DNA of 64,000 nucleotides from Bacteroidales bacterium (GTDB lineage: Bacteria; Bacteroidota; Bacteroidia; Bacteroidales; P3): NCBI GenBank assembly GCA_017449975.1, contig JAFSYK010000088.1, forward strand, positions 1-64,000, in the 5' to 3' direction. The translations under genes and the position numbers were made by a program. Positions 1 through 7,633 of this stretch are shown here, in pieces; the stretch's first letter is position 1; each line of letters begins with the position of its first letter. The notes under the pieces were generated by a model. That model saw only the letters and a list, made by a program, of their open reading frames with translations. It was not told where the DNA came from and made no database searches.

Positions 1-139
1 GTTCCCACTTTTCGAAGAAGGTGAGGAAATTGTGACTGAGATGAAGAAATGCCAGTGGCATTTCGATAGCGTAGCGGAGAACAAAAGATGCCGTTCATGT
101 ACTTTAAGAAAAACATTGAATTAAATTTAAACAGCTTCT
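1..139 (-). repeat. Partial copy of a small MITE-like element
   Basis: This is the truncated second copy of the element at 42011-42241, in inverted orientation. Bases 1-40 match the reverse complement of 42078-42117 at about 38 of 40 positions. The stretch from about 85 to 139 matches the reverse complement of the other copy's left end almost perfectly. It ends at 127-139 with the same 13-bp terminus, TTAAACAGCTTCT. Between the two matching blocks this copy carries about 30 extra bases, including a perfect 8-bp hairpin at 46-62 (AAATGCCA/TGGCATTT). The rest of the element lies outside the window. Confidence 0.8.
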
Positions 140-164
140 TAATCACTATTCGACAATAAAATTG

Positions 165-172
165 TATCTTTG
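165..172 (+). promoter_or_regulatory. -7 box TATCTTTG placed for a leaderless transcript
   Basis: TATCTTTG matches the Bacteroidota -7 consensus TAnnTTTG and ends 6 bases before the ATG at 179. Transcription would begin at or within a few bases of the start codon, so the mRNA would be nearly leaderless. I see no clear -33 TTG. It lies between the repeated element and the transporter gene, so the gene has its own promoter. Confidence 0.6.
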
Positions 173-178
173 CAGATT

Positions 179-721
179 ATGGCATCGTTGTTGTCACTAT
201 TTGTCTCCTTTTTCAAAATCGGCACCTTCACCATCGGTGGAGGCTATGCCATGATACCGCTGATGGAGAAGGAGCTGGTGGAACGGCACGCCTGGATGGA
301 ACGAAACAACTTCCTCGACCTGGTGGCGTTGTCGCAGTCGATGCCGGGGGTCTTTGCCGTCAACATGGCCACCTCTATCGGCTACCGGCTGCGCGGTGTT
401 CGCGGCGTGGTGGCTGCCGTGCTGGGCAACATTGCCATGCCCATCGTCATCATCCTACTGCTGGCCATGTTTTTCCAGTCATTTAGCGACAACACGGTTG
501 TGCGTCACATCTTTATGGGTCTTCGTCCCGCCGTCGTGGCACTCATCGCGGCTCCCGTATTCACGCTGGCACGCACAGCCAGACTCACCTGGCGCAACGC
601 ATGGATCCCCGTACTCTCCGCCCTGCTCATCACGCTCTTTGGGGTAAGTCCCGTCTGGGTCATCCTGGCGGCGGCACTGCTGGGGGTGTTTTGGGGGAGA
701 ATGAGAACTACAACAAAATAA
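179..721 (+). CDS. Chromate transporter family protein (single CHR domain)
   Basis: A membrane protein of 180 residues carrying one CHR (ChrA half) domain. The family signature is at the N-terminus: FKIGTFTIGGGYAMIPLMEKE, then a segment with LSQSMPGVFAVN. About five hydrophobic segments follow. CHR-family proteins move chromate or related anions; the natural substrate in anaerobes is not known. I start at ATG 179 because an in-frame TTG at 170 lies inside the promoter box. In this phylum two half-size CHR genes usually sit side by side. Here the upstream neighbour is a repeated element and the downstream gene is unrelated, so the partner is absent or beyond the window edge. The next gene begins 1 base after this stop codon. 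Confidence 0.85.
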   Translation: MASLLSLFVSFFKIGTFTIGGGYAMIPLMEKELVERHAWMERNNFLDLVALSQSMPGVFAVNMATSIGYRLRGVRGVVAAVLGNIAMPIVIILLLAMFFQSFSDNTVVRHIFMGLRPAVVALIAAPVFTLARTARLTWRNAWIPVLSALLITLFGVSPVWVILAAALLGVFWGRMRTTTK

Positions 722-1297
722 ATGAACGAAAACACGAAAAACAATATAACAATGAATACAAAGACTATTACCCCGTCCGATTCCCACCGCGTATTGAATC
801 TTGTTGCGATGAACGCCGTCCTGGTTGGATTATCGCTGTTGATTCCGACAATGAGTCATTTGACCGCGTTGCCGCTCTATCAACTGAACCCCATGCTTTT
901 GCTTATGCTGGCGGGGATATTGATTGGCAAAAGCCGCTACAATAGTCTACTGCTGGCTGTGGCCCTGCCCTTCGTCTCCTATCTGATTGTCGGCATGCCC
1001 TCCGCAACAAAAGCCCTCTGCATGGCTGCCGAGCTGAGCACCCTATCGCTGGTGTTCCCGCTGCTGCTCGGCACTCGTACCACAACGGTTGCCACATGGT
1101 ATAGCATCGTTGTCGCTATGCTCTGCGGAAAAATAGTATACTACCTCATGAAAGCCCTGCTGATCGGTGGCACGCTTGTCGAAACCGATCCGACCCTTCA
1201 GATACTTACCCTTGCAGGCTATGGTCTCCTGTTCGCCGCCATTAGCGCTGGGGTGCGCCGCTTACAGGATAAGCGATACGGGCATGATAAATGCTGA
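722..1297 (+). CDS. Small membrane protein, probable ECF-type S component
   Basis: A 191-residue protein with five or six hydrophobic segments, starting 1 base after the preceding stop codon and so probably translationally coupled. A second possible start is ATG 752 (MNTKTITP). The layout, with an early Asn-rich segment, NPMLLLMLAGILIGK and a later ALCMAAELSTLSL helix, resembles S components of energy-coupling-factor vitamin transporters, which bind the substrate in the membrane and share EcfAAT modules encoded elsewhere. No substrate can be assigned. Its 3' end overlaps the convergent HD phosphohydrolase gene by 56 bp. The family call is by resemblance only. Confidence 0.5.
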   Translation: MNENTKNNITMNTKTITPSDSHRVLNLVAMNAVLVGLSLLIPTMSHLTALPLYQLNPMLLLMLAGILIGKSRYNSLLLAVALPFVSYLIVGMPSATKALCMAAELSTLSLVFPLLLGTRTTTVATWYSIVVAMLCGKIVYYLMKALLIGGTLVETDPTLQILTLAGYGLLFAAISAGVRRLQDKRYGHDKC

Positions 1298-3251
1298 GCA
1301 TCCTTGACTTGAGGATGCTGCGTATCTTGCTGATGTCGCCGAAGGTGAGATCGCAGTTGGCCAACTGACCTTCCTCTATCTTCCCCTTCACGATACGGTC
1401 GACCAGTTTGTCGATTTCTTCCTGCGTGTGACTCTTCATGCTCTTGCAGGCTGCCTCCACGCTGTCGACAATCATCACCACTGCCATCTCACGGGTGAAC
1501 GGCATGGGGCCCGGATAGCGGAATGCCGTCTCGTCGAAATCGCCGTTGGGGTGCTCGGCTTTCATCTTGGCAAAGAAATAGCCGGTATAGGTGGTGCCGT
1601 GGTGGGTGCGGATGAAATCCATCACGACGGCAGGCAGTCGATATTTGCGCGCCATCTCGATACCGTCGCTCACATGCCGTGTAATCAGTCGCGCACTCTC
1701 TTCGTAGTCCAACTCGTCATGCGGATTGAACTCGCTTGTCTGGTTCTCCGTGAAATTCAGCGGGGCCATCGTCTTGCCAATGTCGTGGTATAATGCGCCC
1801 ACACGGGCCAACAGCGAGTTGCCGCCAATCTCATTGATAAGGTCCTCGCTGATATTGGCCACCTGCATGGAATGCTGGAAAGTGCCCGGCGCCTTGCGCG
1901 AGAGCTCACGCAACGCAGGTGTGTTGGTACTGCTGATTTCCAACAGGGTCAGTGACGACGTCTGTCCGAAGACCTTCTCAGCCAAATAAATGAGCGGGTA
2001 GACCAACAGCGTCAGCAAGGCGTTGAAGAAGAATATCAGATAGCGTTCCAGGCGGATGTTTGCAAAGTTGGTGTCTTGGCTTAAGATACCAAAGGTGTAG
2101 ATGAGTGAGTAGGTCACAAAAATGACTAAACCGACAATGAAGAACTTGCTACGGCTCTCAAAATTCTTCACGGTGATGATGCTCATCATACCCGAAATCA
2201 GCTGGTAAAAGATGAACTCAAAGCTGTTGGGCACCATATTAGCCAAGATAATCACCGTGGTCAGATGAATGTAGAGTGCCACGCGCATGTCGAAGAAGAT
2301 GCGCATCATGATAGGCACCACGCACAACGGCACCACCAACACATACTCCGGTGCCAGGCGCACGGTGAAAGCGATAGCCGCCGAGATAAGCAGTATGTTG
2401 GCCAGCACCAACGTCACCTTGCGGCTGTCAGTGAGGGTGTCGTATTTGTTCATCACCAAGAAAAGACACAGCGCAGTGAAAGCAATCAGTATCAACAGTG
2501 CCTGTCCCGCCACATGGCCGGCGATGCTATAGTGCGAATCGAAACGCTGGTCGTTCTCTTCCTCCAACGCACGGATTAGCTGGGCTTTCTCCTCAGTCAC
2601 ATACTCGCCTTTTGCAATAATCAGCATGCCCGTCTGTACTTGACGTGCATGGTAGGAGCTCTGCGAAAGACGCGACTCCAGCTCCAGCTGTGTGCGCAAC
2701 TCATCGAAAGCGATATCGGACACCAGAATACTGTCGCGCAGCAAGTCGTTGGACACATCGTCGGGCGTAACGTATTCGTCGATATTGTGTTCCGAACCCA
2801 CGTTGCCCTGCAGCAGCACCAACGTTTGACCGCTGACGCGCAGCAGTCCTTCGGGCAACACCACATAGCCACGGCGATAGATGCTGTCCATGCTACGGCG
2901 CAGGCTCTGACGCGCTTGAAACGACAACCCCTGTCGGGCCGCCACACGCTCCAACCGCTGCAAAGCACGGTAGTGCGCCGTGCTGTCGACCTCGAAATAG
3001 AGCAGGCTCTTCATGCGGGCCTCCGCCTCGGCCTTCTCGCTCTCGTCGGGCGTCAGGGAGACGCTGAAATCGAAGGGGGCGTAGAGGTCGTTGTTGCTCC
3101 AGAAACTGCCCACGCTGTAGTCGTAGTGCGTACCCTGTCGGTCGACAGGAAACATGATAAGCAACAACACCACCGTCACCAACAAAGCAAAAACATTGTA
3201 GGCGGGTTTCAGATAGGGAAGAATCTTGGAGGAAATCTTATCAAACTTCAT
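1242..3251 (-). CDS. 7TM HD-domain phosphohydrolase (PgpH/YqfF family)
   Basis: A 669-residue membrane protein with the layout of the 7TMR-HD family: one N-terminal transmembrane segment, an extracytoplasmic region to about residue 230, a block of seven hydrophobic helices (about 240-430), and a cytoplasmic HD domain. The metal-binding HD motif is in GALYHDIGKTMAP at about residue 485, followed by RTHHGTTYTGYF. Characterised Firmicutes members hydrolyse cyclic di-AMP; for Bacteroidota this is by homology. The start is ATG 3251, five bases downstream of a divergent TAnnTTTG promoter, so translation is probably almost leaderless. The 3' end overlaps the convergent gene by 56 bp. Confidence 0.88.
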   Translation of the reverse strand: MKFDKISSKILPYLKPAYNVFALLVTVVLLLIMFPVDRQGTHYDYSVGSFWSNNDLYAPFDFSVSLTPDESEKAEAEARMKSLLYFEVDSTAHYRALQRLERVAARQGLSFQARQSLRRSMDSIYRRGYVVLPEGLLRVSGQTLVLLQGNVGSEHNIDEYVTPDDVSNDLLRDSILVSDIAFDELRTQLELESRLSQSSYHARQVQTGMLIIAKGEYVTEEKAQLIRALEEENDQRFDSHYSIAGHVAGQALLILIAFTALCLFLVMNKYDTLTDSRKVTLVLANILLISAAIAFTVRLAPEYVLVVPLCVVPIMMRIFFDMRVALYIHLTTVIILANMVPNSFEFIFYQLISGMMSIITVKNFESRSKFFIVGLVIFVTYSLIYTFGILSQDTNFANIRLERYLIFFFNALLTLLVYPLIYLAEKVFGQTSSLTLLEISSTNTPALRELSRKAPGTFQHSMQVANISEDLINEIGGNSLLARVGALYHDIGKTMAPLNFTENQTSEFNPHDELDYEESARLITRHVSDGIEMARKYRLPAVVMDFIRTHHGTTYTGYFFAKMKAEHPNGDFDETAFRYPGPMPFTREMAVVMIVDSVEAACKSMKSHTQEEIDKLVDRIVKGKIEEGQLANCDLTFGDISKIRSILKSRMLSIYHARIAYPVSGAPQR

Positions 3252-3255
3252 GCTG

Positions 3256-3284
3256 CAAAGTTACAAATAATAATTGTATCTTTG
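3256..3284. promoter_or_regulatory. Back-to-back divergent -7 boxes, both abutting start codons
   Basis: TAACTTTG reads on the minus strand at 3263-3256, ending 4 bases before ATG 3251. TATCTTTG reads on the plus strand at 3277-3284, ending 4 bases before ATG 3289. The 37-base gap between two divergent genes therefore holds both promoters, and each transcript would have a leader of only a few bases. The outer parts of each promoter would overlap the other, so the two genes may compete for polymerase. Confidence 0.65.
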
Positions 3285-3288
3285 CACT

Positions 3289-4197
3289 ATGTCCTGCCCA
3301 CTCTGTCCCCGCCACTGCGCTGCCGACCGTCGCCTGACGCTGGGCTTCTGCCAAGCACCAGAGACACCCGAGGTCTCCACCATCTGCCGCCACACCGGCG
3401 AGGAGCCGCCATTGGTGGGACGCAACGGCATCTGCAATGTCTTCTTTGCCCACTGCAACCTGCAGTGCGTCTACTGCCAGAACCACCTTATCTCCCACCC
3501 CGGCACCGACCCCGACCTCATCCGATACCGCAGCATCCCAGACATCGTGGACCGCATCGCCGAGGTGCTGGCAACCACCGAAAATATGGTGGGATTCGTC
3601 AGTCCGTCGCACTACGCCCACCACATCCCCGCCATTGTTGAAGCGCTGCACAGCCGCGGACTGCACCCCACAGTGGTCTACAACACCGGTGGCTACGACT
3701 CTGTGGAGACGCTGCGCCAGTTGGAGCCCTACATCGATATCTATCTGCCCGACTACAAATACAGCGACGCCACGTTGGCGGCACAGCTTTCCCACGCCGC
3801 CGACTATCCACAGCGCGCCGCCGAAGCGCTGACGGAGATGTACCGCCAGAAAGGCTCTGCGCTACATGTCGACGACAACGGTGTGGCCTTCGGCGGCATC
3901 ATCGTGCGTCATCTGGTGCTGCCGGGTGCGGTCGACAACTCGCTGCATTGCCTCGAGTGGCTGGCTGACAACCTCTCCACCCGGCTGCATATCTCCCTTA
4001 TGGCGCAATACTTCCCGCCCGAGGAACTGACGGCAACCATCCCCGCCGACTCACCGCTGCGACGCACACTAAAGTCGGAGGAATATCGGGCCATAGTCGA
4101 ACATTTCCACGCACTCGGCTTCTATAACGGATGGATACAGGAGCTGACGGCAGCAGCGAACTACCACCCCGACTTCACACGAAAAGAAGCATTCTGA
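3289..4197 (+). CDS. Radical SAM protein, PflX-like (COG1313-type)
   Basis: A 302-residue radical SAM protein. The cluster-binding CxxxCxxC motif is C56-N-L-Q-C60-V-Y-C63, preceded by a cysteine-rich N-terminus (CPLCPRHC) and NGICNVFFAH. This arrangement is typical of pyruvate-formate-lyase-activase-like PflX proteins, whose substrate is unknown. I use ATG 3289 because the in-frame TTG at 3274 lies upstream of and within the promoter. Its TGA stop overlaps the next gene's ATG (TGATG), which implies coupling. Confidence 0.85.
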   Translation: MSCPLCPRHCAADRRLTLGFCQAPETPEVSTICRHTGEEPPLVGRNGICNVFFAHCNLQCVYCQNHLISHPGTDPDLIRYRSIPDIVDRIAEVLATTENMVGFVSPSHYAHHIPAIVEALHSRGLHPTVVYNTGGYDSVETLRQLEPYIDIYLPDYKYSDATLAAQLSHAADYPQRAAEALTEMYRQKGSALHVDDNGVAFGGIIVRHLVLPGAVDNSLHCLEWLADNLSTRLHISLMAQYFPPEELTATIPADSPLRRTLKSEEYRAIVEHFHALGFYNGWIQELTAAANYHPDFTRKEAF

Positions 4198-4889
4198 TGA
4201 GACAACAAACACGCATGGCCGAGCTGTCGCTCACCTTTTCCGACACTGCGTTTCTGCTCTGGGAGACGCAGAGTCCCAACTACGAGTTTGCTGAATACAT
4301 CAACCGGCTCTACAACCTCGCGCTGAGTCGCCAAAGCGACCTGCAGCTCTCCGACGGCACCACCTGCCCGTTCTTCCTCTACTACGACGAATTGGCATCA
4401 CTGCTGTATGTACTCATCGACAATCCGCGCAGCGGCATCTTTGCCGATTTTGCCAACTACGACAAAATCATGCTGCTCAACGGTCGCGACGCCTTCGATC
4501 AACAGCAGGTGATATACGACGACTATGCCACGCATCACTTTCCACCGGCCGACGACGACCTGCTGCAGTGGCAGCATCACGAACTGCTGCTGGCGGCACG
4601 ACAGAACATCTTTTCCATCCACTATTTCGACTACCGGCAGTCGGAAGAGGTGCAGCAACGGAGTCTTGATGAGATGATGATTGAGCGACTTACCACCAAA
4701 AACAAGACAGCCCCACAAATGCGTCGACGCACTGCGGCACCCATCCCTCAGAGCTCGCTGCTCACCGCCGTGCGCAACGTCAACAGTCCCCAGATGCGCA
4801 ATACGCTCAACAACATATACCTACTCTTTGAAGACATCCTCCACGCACTGGAGAACCCCATCTACGAAAACGAGGAGGAAAACGAATAA
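4197..4889 (+). CDS. Conserved-looking protein of unknown function
   Basis: A 230-residue, probably cytoplasmic protein with no signal peptide or transmembrane segment. Its ATG overlaps the stop codon of the radical SAM gene, so the two are an operon and may act together. It is rich in aromatic and acidic residues (for example FFLYYDELASLLYVLIDNPRSGIF), has a basic stretch near residues 175-185 (MRRRTAAP), and ends in a glutamate-rich tail. I recognise no family and assign no function. Confidence 0.7.
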   Translation: MRQQTRMAELSLTFSDTAFLLWETQSPNYEFAEYINRLYNLALSRQSDLQLSDGTTCPFFLYYDELASLLYVLIDNPRSGIFADFANYDKIMLLNGRDAFDQQQVIYDDYATHHFPPADDDLLQWQHHELLLAARQNIFSIHYFDYRQSEEVQQRSLDEMMIERLTTKNKTAPQMRRRTAAPIPQSSLLTAVRNVNSPQMRNTLNNIYLLFEDILHALENPIYENEEENE

Positions 4890-4901
4890 GTTGCCGAACA
4901 C

Positions 4902-4932
4902 TTGCAAAAACAAATAATATAACGTACATTTG
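4902..4932 (+). promoter_or_regulatory. Promoter upstream of pepD
   Basis: TTG at 4902-4904 and TACATTTG at 4925-4932 are separated by 20 bases, matching the Bacteroidota -33/-7 arrangement. This predicts a leader of about 130 bases before pepD, which contains the repeat array at 4986-5030. Confidence 0.6.
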
Positions 4933-4985
4933 CACAATGAATAAAAAATGTTAAAATGTTAAGATGAGAAGATGATAAGTTGACG

Positions 4986-5030
4986 ACTTCACAACTTCAC
5001 ATTTTCACAATTTCACGAATCACTAATCAC
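4986..5030. repeat. Degenerate 8-bp tandem array
   Basis: Units of the form AACTTCAC, ATTTTCAC and AATTTCAC repeat with an 8-base period, then run into a 7-base GAATCAC/TAATCAC pair. The reverse complement of the same 8-mer type recurs at 10561-10588. It lies in the probable 5' leader of pepD. Confidence 0.7.
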
Positions 5031-5068
5031 ATATTCAAGCCATCAAATAATCACTAATATTTCAAATT

Positions 5069-6520
5069 ATGACTATTAAAAATCTGGAACCGAAAGAGCT
5101 GTGGAACAATTTCTACCTGCTCACCCGTTGTCCGCGTCCGTCCAAACACGAAGAGATCGTCCGCGACTTCCTCGTGAAATGGGCCAAGGAGAAAAAGATT
5201 GACTGCCGCGTCGACAAGGTCGGCAACATCATCATGACCAAGCCCGCCACCAAGGGCATGGAGAACCGCAAGACCGTAGTGCTGCAGGCCCACATGGACA
5301 TGGTGCCCCAGGCCCGTGCCGGTAAAAAGCACGATTTCCTGAAAGATCCCATCGAGACCAAGATTGTCGAGGATTGGGTCTACGCTTGCGACACCACGCT
5401 GGGTGCCGACGACGGCTTGGGCGTCGCTGCCATCATGGCGGTCTTTGAGTCCAAGAAGCTGAAACACGGTCCGCTCGAGGCCCTCATCACTACCGACGAG
5501 GAGACCGGCATGACCGGCGCTTTCGGCCTGAAAAAAGGCGAGCTGAAGGGTGAGTACCTCCTCAACCTCGACTCCGAGACCGAGGGCGAGCTCTATGTGG
5601 GCTGCGCCGGCGGTATCGATGCCACCCTCTCTGTCCCCTACTCCACCGAGAAAGCACCGAAAGACTATGTCGCCTACAAGCTCACGCTGGGCGGTCTCAA
5701 GGGCGGTCACTCGGGCATGGAAATCAACACGGGTCGCGCCAATGTCAACAAGCTGCTCTTCCGTCACCTGCGCTGGGTGGCCGAATGTGGTCTGCGTCTC
5801 ATCAGCGTCAGCGGCGGCAATATGCGCAACGCCATCCCGCGCGACGGCGAGGCGGTCGTCGCCTTCCCGAAGGAGCATGAGAGGTGCATCCTCGAGGAGT
5901 TCGACAAAGTGGCGGGATGGGTCAAGAAAGAGCTGGCCTCCGTCGAGCCCGACTTCTTCATGAAATACGAACGCGTGCGCATGGCCACGAAGGTCATCAC
6001 CGACGCCGACACCCAGAAGATCATCAACCTCATGATGGTGGCTCCCAACGGCGTCATCCGCATGAGCCGCGACATGGAAGGCTTGGTCGAGACCTCGCTC
6101 AACCTCGCCATCGTCAACACCAACGGCAAGAACTTCACCATCCAGGCCCTGCTGCGCTCCTCCGTCGACACCGCCAAGGAGGCGTTGGCCGAGCGTCTGG
6201 TCTGCCTGGCCGAGCTGGCTGGCGGCAGCTGCAAGCTGAGCGGTGCCTACCCCGGCTGGAAGCCCAACATGCAAAGCAAGCTTTTGAAGACCATGAAGGC
6301 CACCTACAAGAAGCTCTACAAGAAAGAGCCCGCCGTCGTGGCCATCCACGCCGGTCTGGAGTGCGGTCTGCTCGGCGGCAAGTACCCCGACATGGAGATG
6401 ATCTCCTTCGGCCCCACGCTGCAGAGCCCCCACAGTCCCGACGAGCGTGCCAACATTCCCAGCAGCAAGAAGTTCTACGACTACCTGGTGGCTACGCTGG
6501 AAGCCATCCCCGAGAAGTAG
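5069..6520 (+). CDS. pepD: Aminoacyl-histidine dipeptidase (M20 family, PepD)
   Basis: A cytosolic metallodipeptidase of 483 residues, the usual length for PepD. Metal-binding and catalytic signatures of peptidase family M20 are visible: H75 and D77 in QAHMDMVPQ, D114/D115 in LGADDGLG, the E144/E145 pair in TTDEETGM, and a late GLECGLLGGKYP segment. The family cleaves Xaa-His and other dipeptides with di-zinc chemistry. The start is ATG 5069 in a long AT-rich leader. The stop codon lies inside the first copy of a 33-bp tandem duplication that separates it from the next gene. Confidence 0.93.
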   Translation: MTIKNLEPKELWNNFYLLTRCPRPSKHEEIVRDFLVKWAKEKKIDCRVDKVGNIIMTKPATKGMENRKTVVLQAHMDMVPQARAGKKHDFLKDPIETKIVEDWVYACDTTLGADDGLGVAAIMAVFESKKLKHGPLEALITTDEETGMTGAFGLKKGELKGEYLLNLDSETEGELYVGCAGGIDATLSVPYSTEKAPKDYVAYKLTLGGLKGGHSGMEINTGRANVNKLLFRHLRWVAECGLRLISVSGGNMRNAIPRDGEAVVAFPKEHERCILEEFDKVAGWVKKELASVEPDFFMKYERVRMATKVITDADTQKIINLMMVAPNGVIRMSRDMEGLVETSLNLAIVNTNGKNFTIQALLRSSVDTAKEALAERLVCLAELAGGSCKLSGAYPGWKPNMQSKLLKTMKATYKKLYKKEPAVVAIHAGLECGLLGGKYPDMEMISFGPTLQSPHSPDERANIPSSKKFYDYLVATLEAIPEK

Positions 6521-6581
6521 TAAAAACAACCAAAGAACACCAACCATGAGTAGTAAAAACAACCAAAGAACACCAATCATG
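6516..6581 (+). repeat. 33-bp tandem duplication across a gene junction
   Basis: Units at 6516-6548 and 6549-6581 are identical except for one base. Each runs from AGTAGTAAAAAC to an ATG. The first unit contains the pepD stop codon and an ATG at 6546. The second contains the ATG at 6579 used by the lipoprotein gene. The duplication therefore copied a stop codon, spacer and start codon, adding 11 codons in frame if the first ATG is used. Confidence 0.95.
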
Positions 6582-7001
6582 AAAAGATTAGGTATTGCCT
6601 TGATGGGTGTCCTCATGCTGTTTTCCGCATGTTCCAAGGACGACAGCTCGTCTGGCTCAAACAGCGGTGGCGGGAGCAGCAGCAACCCGCTCATCGGCAT
6701 GTGGAGTCAAGACGCGGTAGAACACAGCACCAATGCATCGCGCGACGAAGTGTACCAGTTCATCGACGACAACACCGTCATCAGCTATGGCCGCTGTTGG
6801 AACACTAGCGCCGAAAGCTATGGATTGACGAAAAGTCCGCTACCTGACCACTATGGCTGGTACTACTTCGACATCAACAGAAAGATGTACACCTATGCGC
6901 TCGTCGACAACAAGGTATACGTCACCGAGGGCGTCATCATGACGCTGATGGGCGACGAACTCTACATCGACGGAGTCACACGACCGCTGCACCGCTTCTA
7001 A
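6579..7001 (+). CDS. Small lipoprotein, lipocalin-like fold possible
   Basis: A 140-residue exported lipoprotein. The signal peptide MKRLGIALMGVLMLFSAC ends in a lipobox with the acylated cysteine, followed by an acidic/serine linker (SKDDSSSGS) and a Gly/Ser-rich stretch. The mature part opens with NPLIGMWSQDAVEH and is rich in alternating aromatic and polar residues, resembling small lipocalin-like Bacteroidota lipoproteins. No specific function can be given. An in-frame ATG at 6546 would add 11 residues before the signal sequence and arises from the tandem duplication, so 6579 is preferred. Confidence 0.75.
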   Translation: MKRLGIALMGVLMLFSACSKDDSSSGSNSGGGSSSNPLIGMWSQDAVEHSTNASRDEVYQFIDDNTVISYGRCWNTSAESYGLTKSPLPDHYGWYYFDINRKMYTYALVDNKVYVTEGVIMTLMGDELYIDGVTRPLHRF

Positions 7002-7029
7002 CTGCAGAGATAGCGTACATCGAGAAGAG

Positions 7030-7064
7030 TAGCGGGTCGGGAAACGATGTTTCCCGACCCGCTA
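7030..7064. terminator. Strong hairpin terminator
   Basis: A perfect 15-bp stem, 7030-7044 pairing with 7050-7064, encloses a 5-base loop (CGATG). CAGTTTTC follows on the plus side. It sits between convergent genes and can serve the lipoprotein gene, and possibly the opposite transcript. Confidence 0.85.
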
Positions 7065-7083
7065 CAGTTTTCACGTTCTCAAT

Positions 7084-7572
7084 CTATTTCAACCTAATAA
7101 TAATTCCCCACTCGTCGGGATAAATGTCTACAGTTGTCTTATAGGTGCCATAAGTACAATTGCTCTCGCCCTCAAGATGATTAGTCAACTCAGCATTGCT
7201 GAACCAATCAACAAAATCCTCCCGGGAGGTAAAAGAGTGCTGGTCTGAATCCCCATTATAAATATAGCCATGATAAGATTCCATTGTCCTATTGACAGAG
7301 AACAGCTTCTCTTCCTCAATCTTTTGCAACACAGCACTTCTCAATCCTCCACTAGTTCTTAATCCGTCCTCTCCATACCAAAAACAGGCTCTCGTAATTA
7401 CTCCATTTTCGACTTCGAAAAGATAGTCAACCGTAGTCGTTAGAGTAATTTTTTGCGCATCAAACGATTCGCCATCCTCCTCAATCACATACCCTGCATT
7501 ACGAAACTGTGTTTTCACTGCCTCGATATCACTGCGTCCAATATAAGTACTCAAATAAGAGAACGTCGCCAT
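7084..7572 (-). CDS. AT-rich orphan protein of unknown function
   Basis: About 162 residues from ATG 7572; an alternative TTG at 7608 would add 12. The DNA is clearly more AT-rich than the flanking genes and uses codons they avoid, which suggests recent acquisition. It lies directly downstream of frdB on the same strand, before the terminator at 7030-7064. The protein has no signal peptide and opens abruptly (MATFSYLSTYIGRSDIEAVK). It may be the 3' remainder of a longer exported protein. A good AGGAGG lies at 7597-7592, 19 bases from the ATG, which is too far for a normal ribosome site. I recognise no family. Confidence 0.55.
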   Translation of the reverse strand: MATFSYLSTYIGRSDIEAVKTQFRNAGYVIEEDGESFDAQKITLTTTVDYLFEVENGVITRACFWYGEDGLRTSGGLRSAVLQKIEEEKLFSVNRTMESYHGYIYNGDSDQHSFTSREDFVDWFSNAELTNHLEGESNCTYGTYKTTVDIYPDEWGIIIRLK

Positions 7573-7633
7573 TTCATTGACAGAAGCAGAACCTCCTGCG
7601 TTATTCAAGTTACTAGATCACTGGAATGCCAAT

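Noticed and set aside
165-181. TTG starts at 170 and 3274 for the CHR and radical SAM genes
   Set aside because: Both lie inside or upstream of the -7 box and would not be on the transcript.
5054-6700. A 548-codon minus-strand frame across pepD
   Set aside because: Antisense shadow of PepD, whose metal-binding motifs are intact on the plus strand.
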